A DNA stretch of 39,953 nucleotides, taken from Labilibaculum filiforme. GTDB lineage: Bacteria > Bacteroidota > Bacteroidia > Bacteroidales > Marinifilaceae. Location: positions 1 to 39,953 of the forward strand of contig NZ_MVDD01000026.1 of the NCBI RefSeq assembly GCF_002843315.1, written 5' to 3'. The notes under the pieces were generated by a model. That model saw only the letters and a program-made list of their open reading frames with translations. It ran no database searches and was not told the DNA's origin. Of this stretch, positions 34,990 to 39,953 are shown piece after piece. Position 1 is the first letter of the stretch; each line of letters starts with the position of its first letter. The translations under genes were made by a program, and so were the position numbers.

Positions 34990-35131
34990 GATGAGACAAT
35001 ATGTACCTATTTTACTTATGATGAGGATATTTAATTACAATCAGGATAATCTTCCTTCAAAGATATATAATTTGTAATTCGATTGTGCGTAACAAATTAT
35101 AAGAATCGTATTTTAAATAACTCCGAAATAG

Positions 35132-35593
35132 TTAAGTTATTTTACTATTTGTGATAATAGTAAGTTTTTTATCAAGATTATTAATGTTATCCTCTGTCCA
35201 TTTCCACTTGCCTTCTTTTCTTATTTCACCAACTAAAATTTTCCCTTTAAAAAGTTCAAGAGTTTCAATAGCACTTCCAAAGCCATATCGTTTTAAACTC
35301 ATTTTGTAAACAGTTTTATGGTAGTTGATATTTTCAGAACCTCGAAAAAAAATTAAATAGTAGTAAAATAATTTTAATTCTTTGGTACTGTCATTAAATT
35401 CGATTTTGTAAATAATTCGATTTCTTTTCAGCAATAAAAGAAGGGTGTACATGAATAGGACCGTAGTTAAATAAACTACATTAATTCCTACGAAAAATAG
35501 GAGGATTATAATTAGAAGAGCAAGTAAGGAAAGTTCCTTTTTTATTCTTTTCCCTAATGGATATTCTGTAGGGTTTAATTCAAATTTTTCCAT
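35132..35593 (-). CDS. Small membrane protein of unknown function
   Basis: This 153-residue protein has a cytoplasmic N-terminus, then two closely spaced membrane helices (about 22-40 and 42-57), and a C-terminal domain of alternating strands (IIYKIEFNDSTKELKLFYYY, VYKMSLKRYGFGSAIETLELFKG) that resembles a bacterial PH-like domain. It is transcribed away from blaI, sharing the intergenic region that holds the BlaI-like operators. Operator 1 (35687-35700) could also affect its promoter. No known family recognised. Confidence 0.65.
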   Translation of the reverse strand: MEKFELNPTEYPLGKRIKKELSLLALLIIILLFFVGINVVYLTTVLFMYTLLLLLKRNRIIYKIEFNDSTKELKLFYYYLIFFRGSENINYHKTVYKMSLKRYGFGSAIETLELFKGKILVGEIRKEGKWKWTEDNINNLDKKLTIITNSKIT

Positions 35594-35686
35594 CGCTAAT
35601 TTTTTGCATAGTTAGCGAAATAGCTCACAGTAATCAAGATGAAATAGATAATAATACAAGCTAACTTAAATTATTTTGCACAAACT

Positions 35687-35742
35687 ACTAAATTTTTAGT
35701 TGTAATATTTGACTACTAAAAATTTAGTACTAAGTTTGTAGT
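35687..35742. promoter_or_regulatory. BlaI-type operator array over the blaI promoter
   Basis: Three 14-bp dyads occur. Site 1 (35687-35700) is ACTAAATTTTTAGT and site 2 (35715-35728) is its exact reverse complement, ACTAAAAATTTAGT. Site 3 (35729-35742) keeps only ACTA-N6-TAGT. Sites 2 and 3 abut; sites 1 and 2 are 28 bp apart centre to centre, twice the 14-bp spacing of sites 2 and 3. The TACTA/TAGTA-type half-sites fit the BlaI/MecI/CopY operator pattern, so autoregulation is likely. Confidence 0.85.
35708..35738 (+). promoter_or_regulatory. Promoter of the blaI-M56 operon
   Basis: TTTG (35708-35711), 19 bp, then TAAGTTTG (35731-35738): perfect Bacteroidota -33 and -7 elements. Operator 2 fills the spacer and operator 3 covers the -7 box, so repressor binding would block transcription. 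The predicted start is about 35745. Confidence 0.8.
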
Positions 35743-35768
35743 AGATTAATCGAAAGAATGAAATTGTT

Positions 35769-36140
35769 ATGAATGATTTAACCAAAGCAGAAGAACAGGT
35801 AATGCAAATTGTATGGGATTTAAAAGAGACGGCAGTAAGAGATGTTGTTTCTCGTTTTCCAGATCCTAAACCAGCTTACACAACTGTTGCTACAGTTATG
35901 AATGCATTAGATAAGAAAGGTTTTGTAAATAAAGTGTCGGCAGGTAAATCACATCTTTTTTCTGTGAAAATATCAAAGGAGGATTATTCGGGATTTAAGG
36001 CTGGAAGTCTAGTGAAGAATTACTTTAATGGTTCATTTTCAAGTATGGCTTCTTTTTTTGCCAAGGATAATAAGTTGAGTATTCAGGAATTGGAAGAGAT
36101 GATAGAAATAGCCAAAAAACAAATAGAAAAGGAGAAATAG
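35769..36140 (+). CDS. BlaI/MecI/CopY-family transcriptional repressor
   Basis: It is a winged-helix repressor of 123 residues: MNDLTKAEEQVMQIVWDLKE, then the recognition region PKPAYTTVATVMNALDKKGFV (about 33-53), and a C-terminal dimerisation part ending in LEEMIEIAKKQIEKEK. In the beta-lactam systems the partner M56 peptidase triggers its cleavage; here the M56 gene starts 2 bp after the stop codon. It probably represses its own operon through the dyads at 35687-35742. The regulated target beyond the operon is not evident, and no beta-lactamase gene is nearby. Confidence 0.93.
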   Translation: MNDLTKAEEQVMQIVWDLKETAVRDVVSRFPDPKPAYTTVATVMNALDKKGFVNKVSAGKSHLFSVKISKEDYSGFKAGSLVKNYFNGSFSSMASFFAKDNKLSIQELEEMIEIAKKQIEKEK

Positions 36141-36142
36141 AT

Positions 36143-38851
36143 ATGATCGTTTTATTTGAATACTTATTGCAGGTATCGTTTATTTTAGCTTTGTTTTATG
36201 CTATTTACTATCTCATTCTACGTAATGAACGATTTTTTGTGGAAATACGAATTTACTTGATAATTAGTATTCTTCTGTCACTTCTATTGCCATTTGTGAG
36301 AATACCTTACACTGTTATTGTTGAAACGGTCCAAGCTTCTGTTCAATCGGACTTGATTCCTATGTTTTCTGGAGTAATGGATGTGGAGCCAACAAAACAA
36401 AACTACTTTACGATGTCGAATATGTTATTGATTGGATATTTAATTGTAGTTGCTGTCTTATTGATTCTTAGCCTGCTGAAAATAAGTCAAATATGCAGGT
36501 TGGTGTTGGGTAAAAAGTATACTATAATTGAAGATTGTAAGCTAGTTATATTGGATAAATATATACCAGCATTTACCTTCTTCGGATATATCGTAATGAA
36601 TAGAGAGGAGTTTACCGATGAATCTCGAACAAATATATTAGCACATGAAAAAGTTCATGCAGACCAAAAGCATTGGATCGATCTGCTTTTAGTCGAATTG
36701 TTAACCATATTAGTTTGGTTTAATCCAATTGTATGGCTTTATCAAGTAGCAATAAAACAAACGCATGAATTATTGGCCGATGATGGAGTTATAGCGCGTG
36801 GCTTCAATATTGGGCAATATCAGGCAACTTTAATTAATCAATTAATGGGAACGGAAGTATTAGGCTTGGCCAATAACTTTAACCATTCCATTACTAAAAA
36901 GAGAATGATTATGATGTCAAATATAAAAAGCCCAAAAAATAGGCGCTATAAATTATTGATAATGATTCCGGCTGTACTTGCCATACTTCTTTTTAATTTA
37001 AAAATTGTAGAGGTGCAAGCTCAGGAAAAAACAATAAAAGAGGTTGTAAATGTAACAACGGTTTCTGGACAAGTTCTTAATGAAGATAATGAGCCAATTG
37101 CAGGAGTTGCAGTATTGGTTCAAGACTCTAAAACAGGAACAGTTACTGATATGGATGGTAAATTTTCTCTTGTAGTACCATTAGATGCTAAACTTGTTTT
37201 TTTAGGTGTTAATTTCAATAAAGAGATAATCTCTGTAAAAGGATTTATGGAGTATGGCAAGAAAACAGATAGTGGTTACGATATGAATGTTCAACTAAGT
37301 TCTTCATCTGCAAAAGAAGTTAGAGAACAGAAAACTTACAAAGGGGAACCTATTTTTGTGATTGTAGAAGACATGCCTGAATATCCAGGAGGACCAAAAG
37401 CTTTACGGGAGTATATAGCCGAAAATGTAAAGTATCCTGCAGAGGCAATTAAAAATAATATTCGTGGACGGGTATTCGTAACTTTTGTGGTTACTAAGGA
37501 CGGGAATGTTGATCAATCTCGTGTAGTTAGAGGTGTTGAACCTTCTTTAAATGCAGAAGCAGTTCGTGTTATTAATACAATTCCAAAGTGGAAACCTGGA
37601 AAACAAAGAGGTCAGGCTGTAAATGTGGCTTATACAGTTCCTATTAATTTTGATTTCGAGGATGATACAACGAAAGAAGAAGAGGAGAGAAAGGCAAGTT
37701 CGGATTCGAAGGGGGAACAAATTTTTGTTAAAGTAGAAAAAATGCCTCAGTACCCTGGTGGATCTGAAGCTTTATTAGCCTATATCGAAGAATCAACAGT
37801 TTATCCATCGGTAGCTTTTGTAAATGGAATTAAAGGTAGAGTATTTGTAACTTTTGTAGTAAATAAAGAAGGAGATGTAGATCAGGCTCGGGTAGTTAGA
37901 GGAGTGGAAACAACTTTAGATGCTGAAGCATTGCGTGTAGTTAAATCATTGCCTAAGTGGACTCCTGGTTATGAGAAGGGAAAAGCCGTAAGTGTTTCTT
38001 ATACCGTACCAATTAATTTTGATTTTAACGATGATAAAAAAATAGATGAAGTAAAGGTTGAAGGAAAGAGTAAAATAAACCAATTGGATGGTACTGCTCC
38101 TAAGTTTCCTGGAGGAGAATTGGAATTACAGAAATTTGTAGCACGAGGTGTGAAGTATCCTAAAGACGCTCAGGAAAAAGGAGAGGAGGGAAGAGTGTTT
38201 GTTACATTTACTATCAATAAATTGGGTATTGTTGAAAGTGTTCGTACTGCGAAAAGTGTTTCACCTTCTTTGGATGCAGAAGCCATTCGTGTGATTAAAA
38301 CATTGCCTACTTGGATTCCTGCAAGTAGGAATGGTGAGTCTGTTGAGGCGACTTACACATTACCTATTAATTTTGAACTGAAAGATAATCAAGGTGTTAC
38401 TGTGATGGGTGAAGCTGAAAAAGAAGAGTTTACTAATAACGACGAGTCTGGTTCAACTATTACAATGCTTAATAAAACGGAAAATAAAAAGACTAGCACG
38501 GGAAATAAGACTTATAATGGCGAACCTGTTTATGTTTTAGTGGATGATATGCCGAAATATCCAGGAGGAGCTTTGAAGTTAAAAGAGTATATCGAAAGTG
38601 AGGTTTCAAAATTGGATTCAAAATATATTATTCATAAACGATGTTTTATTACATTTTTAGTTACAAAGACTGGTGCGGTTGATAATTTAAAAATTGCTCG
38701 TGGCACTAATAATGTTGTGGTAGATAATAAAGCACTAGAAATTATTAAGAATATGCCTAAGTGGACACCAGGTTATGAGAAGGGCATAGCCGTTAGTGTA
38801 TCTTATACTGTGCCAATTAATTTTGACCTTAAGAATGATGAGAAGAAGTAA
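36143..38851 (+). CDS. M56 (BlaR1-like) metallopeptidase with a carboxypeptidase-regulatory-like domain and four TonB C-terminal domains
   Basis: This is a 902-residue inner-membrane protein. The M56 part (1-290) has four predicted helices, HEKVH (168-172) and a downstream HELLADD (Glu209) as zinc ligands. After the last helix (about 272-287, IPAVLAILLFNLKIV) the periplasmic portion has a beta-sandwich typical of TonB-dependent receptors (VSGQVLNEDNEPIAGVAV, about 307-388). Four TonB_C repeats follow at about 402-507, 525-628, 646-747 and 793-902, each with a (Y/F)PGG and a YTVPINF- or YTLPINF-type motif. It is coupled to the BlaI-type gene. Probably it senses an envelope or outer-membrane receptor state and relieves repression. 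Confidence 0.88.
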   Translation: MIVLFEYLLQVSFILALFYAIYYLILRNERFFVEIRIYLIISILLSLLLPFVRIPYTVIVETVQASVQSDLIPMFSGVMDVEPTKQNYFTMSNMLLIGYLIVVAVLLILSLLKISQICRLVLGKKYTIIEDCKLVILDKYIPAFTFFGYIVMNREEFTDESRTNILAHEKVHADQKHWIDLLLVELLTILVWFNPIVWLYQVAIKQTHELLADDGVIARGFNIGQYQATLINQLMGTEVLGLANNFNHSITKKRMIMMSNIKSPKNRRYKLLIMIPAVLAILLFNLKIVEVQAQEKTIKEVVNVTTVSGQVLNEDNEPIAGVAVLVQDSKTGTVTDMDGKFSLVVPLDAKLVFLGVNFNKEIISVKGFMEYGKKTDSGYDMNVQLSSSSAKEVREQKTYKGEPIFVIVEDMPEYPGGPKALREYIAENVKYPAEAIKNNIRGRVFVTFVVTKDGNVDQSRVVRGVEPSLNAEAVRVINTIPKWKPGKQRGQAVNVAYTVPINFDFEDDTTKEEEERKASSDSKGEQIFVKVEKMPQYPGGSEALLAYIEESTVYPSVAFVNGIKGRVFVTFVVNKEGDVDQARVVRGVETTLDAEALRVVKSLPKWTPGYEKGKAVSVSYTVPINFDFNDDKKIDEVKVEGKSKINQLDGTAPKFPGGELELQKFVARGVKYPKDAQEKGEEGRVFVTFTINKLGIVESVRTAKSVSPSLDAEAIRVIKTLPTWIPASRNGESVEATYTLPINFELKDNQGVTVMGEAEKEEFTNNDESGSTITMLNKTENKKTSTGNKTYNGEPVYVLVDDMPKYPGGALKLKEYIESEVSKLDSKYIIHKRCFITFLVTKTGAVDNLKIARGTNNVVVDNKALEIIKNMPKWTPGYEKGIAVSVSYTVPINFDLKNDEKK

Positions 38852-38864
38852 TTCTTGATCATTT

Positions 38865-38906
38865 TAGCCAAAAAATAAATGCCTCAAATTTTAGTTTGGG
38901 GCATTT
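38865..38906. terminator. Terminator between the M56 and tag genes
   Basis: A 12-bp stem with one G-U pair (38877-38888 with 38895-38906, loop ttttag) has a T-rich tract on the minus strand (complement of 38869-38879), so it serves tag best; the plus-strand tract is short. Confidence 0.75.
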
Positions 38907-38910
38907 GGAT

Positions 38911-39474
38911 TTAAAGTTCTTTGTAACGAAAGCAATCTTTTGTGTGATCGTTTACAATTCCGGTTGCCTGCATAAAGGCATAACAAATGGTTGGGCCAAC
39001 AAATTTAAAGCCTCTTTTCTTTAGGTCTTTGCTCATTGCTGTTGCTTCCTCTGTAAAAGCAGGCACTTCGGCTATTGATTTCCATAAATTTTGAATGGTT
39101 TTGCCATTTGTAAAACTCCAGATGTATTTGTCGAAGCTTCCAAATTCTTTTTGAACCTCGAGAAAGGCCTTTGCATTTTTAATGGTGGAATTTATCTTTA
39201 GTTTGTTCCGAATAATACCTTCGTTCTGAAGTAATTCTTCAACTTTTTTGGGAGTGTAATTTGCAATAATATTAGGATCGAAATTATCAAATGCTTTGCG
39301 GTAATTTTCACGCTTTCGCAAAATTGTGATCCAACTTAATCCTGCCTGAGCACCTTCTAAAATTAAAAATTCAAAAAGCATCTGGTCATCGTGTTGAGGA
39401 ATTCCCCATTCATTATCGTGATAATTACAGTAAAGAGGATCTTCTCCAGCCCACCAACATCGGGTTTTAGTCAT
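38911..39474 (-). CDS. tag: DNA-3-methyladenine glycosylase I
   Basis: It excises 3-methyladenine from alkylated DNA. The 187 residues match Tag. It begins with TRCWWAGEDPLYCNYHDNEWG; zinc ligands Cys6 and His19 pair with His177 and Cys181 in NDHTKDC. LILEGAQAGLSWITIL contains the conserved glutamate of the base pocket, and RGFKFVGPTICYAFMQA is the C-terminal helical signature. It is monocistronic and convergent with the M56 gene. Confidence 0.96.
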   Translation of the reverse strand: MTKTRCWWAGEDPLYCNYHDNEWGIPQHDDQMLFEFLILEGAQAGLSWITILRKRENYRKAFDNFDPNIIANYTPKKVEELLQNEGIIRNKLKINSTIKNAKAFLEVQKEFGSFDKYIWSFTNGKTIQNLWKSIAEVPAFTEEATAMSKDLKKRGFKFVGPTICYAFMQATGIVNDHTKDCFRYKEL

Positions 39475-39662
39475 GGTGTTAATTTTTTAATGTACTGATA
39501 AAAATAGAAAATAATATGTTGATTTATTATACCTGGAATGCTAAAACCTACCATTTTAGCTGGTTTTGTTAGCTAAAATAAAAAGTAGTAAAACAGAAAA
39601 AGCTTGGATCCCCATCCAAGCTTTTCTACTAACCACTATTTACTAACCTAAATCTATTCTCT

Positions 39663-39728
39663 ATGAAAAAACGTTTACCACTCGTTTACCTTACAAACAT
39701 ACGGGATTGTTTAGTTAAGTGCCTTTAA
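39663..39728 (+). CDS. Possible 21-residue peptide in repeat unit 1
   Basis: The ATG follows a leader reading aacctaaatctattctct, a sequence type seen before SusC-like receptor genes in Bacteroidota. The peptide begins MKKRLPLVYL and ends CLVKCL*. It may be a leader peptide, a relic of a signal-peptide coding start, or chance. No Shine-Dalgarno sequence is present. Translation is unproved. Confidence 0.3.
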   Translation: MKKRLPLVYLTNIRDCLVKCL

Positions 39729-39866
39729 CAGAAGTTAAAGAATGCTAAAACCTACCATTTTAGCTGGTTTTGTTAGCTGAAATAAAAAGTAGTAAAACAG
39801 AAAAAGCTTGGATCCCCACCCAAGCTTTTCTATTAACCACTATTTACTAACCTAAATCTATTCTCT

Positions 39867-39932
39867 ATGAAAAAACGTTTACCACTCGTTTACTTCACAA
39901 ACATACGGGATTGTTTAGTTAAGTGCCTTTAA
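39867..39932 (+). CDS. Possible 21-residue peptide in repeat unit 2
   Basis: This is the same ORF as in unit 1, with a single residue change (Leu10 to Phe, CTT to TTC) and an intact stop codon. Both base changes in the ORF fall in that codon; the frame is kept, which is compatible with either recent duplication or coding selection. Confidence 0.3.
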   Translation: MKKRLPLVYFTNIRDCLVKCL

Positions 39933-39953
39933 CAGAAGTTAAAGAATGCTAAA

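Larger units (their letters stand above)
39536..39953 (+). repeat. 204-bp tandem repeat, two full copies and the start of a third
   Basis: The units lie at 39536-39739 and 39740-39943, with 39944-39953 beginning another, so the array continues past the window. The two copies differ at about 5 of 204 positions. Each unit has, in order: a 9-bp hairpin (39553-39561 with 39571-39579), a 12-bp terminator-like hairpin followed by TTTT (39598-39609 with 39614-39625), a 21-codon ORF, and a 7-bp hairpin (39723-39729 with 39734-39740). The upstream part, 39475-39535, holds nothing recognisable. Confidence 0.93.

Noticed and set aside
39536-39953. 204-bp repeat considered as a CRISPR array
   Set aside because: The repeat unit is far too long, the copies are directly adjacent without unique spacers, and no cas gene is present.

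Overview
The window looks like a chromosomal segment of a marine or gut-type Bacteroidota, most likely order Bacteroidales (Marinifilaceae-like, for example Labilibaculum, Ancylomarina or Marinifilum; the genus is a guess). Reasons: AT-rich DNA; Bacteroidota-style promoters (TTG/TTTG near -33 and TAnnTTTG near -7); few Shine-Dalgarno sequences; and lineage-typical genes (DUF3822 next to rsmD, the SiaB/SiaC pair, a BlaI regulator with an M56-TonB protein, an S9 dipeptidyl peptidase, long-form phospho-sugar mutase).

Layout. 1-175: 3' end of an ISAon1/ISL3-like transposase, with the IS end duplicated as a 48-bp tandem repeat. 225-800: minus-strand tRNA-Asp array of two intact and two decayed copies, with a promoter and a terminator. 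901-2944 (-): rsmD, DUF3822 protein, anchored protein. 3032-4465 (+): RecD-like helicase, convergent with a receiver-PP2C phosphatase (4462-5682, -). 5728-12238 (-): nucleotide-sugar block: UDP-glucose dehydrogenase, UDP-glucuronate decarboxylase, rfbA, rfbC, rfbD, phospho-sugar mutase. Together these supply UDP-xylose and most of dTDP-L-rhamnose; rfbB is not in the window. 12442-13020 (-): PhnA-like zinc-ribbon protein. 13299-16415 (+): rpsA, a STAS protein and rnz, with a terminator-shaped hairpin inside the start of rnz. 16477-19688 (+): C1 peptidase, SemiSWEET, guaA. 19768-20502 (-): HPt protein with a dead receiver. 20608-24609 (+): S41 protease, THUMP RNA methyltransferase, SiaB-type kinase and SiaC-type phosphoprotein. 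24667-29154 (-): ABCG-like ABC transporter with TerB-like and FHA-like N-terminal regions plus two exported partner proteins. 29412-33039 (+): DPP IV-like peptidase and MATE transporter. 33067-35593 (-): Omp85-type outer-membrane protein and a small membrane protein. 35769-38851 (+): BlaI repressor and an M56 metallopeptidase carrying four TonB C-terminal domains, behind a promoter overlapped by operator dyads. 38911-39474 (-): tag. 39536-39953: 204-bp tandem repeat with three hairpins and a 21-codon ORF per unit, running off the end.

Themes. Most genes are core or housekeeping. Signalling parts of the partner-switching type are scattered through the window (receiver-PP2C, STAS, SiaB/SiaC, HPt). 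The least explained items are the 204-bp structured repeat, the decayed tRNA-Asp copies with a shared palindrome replacement, the intragenic terminator in rnz, the BlaI-M56-4xTonB module, and the ABC transporter operon.
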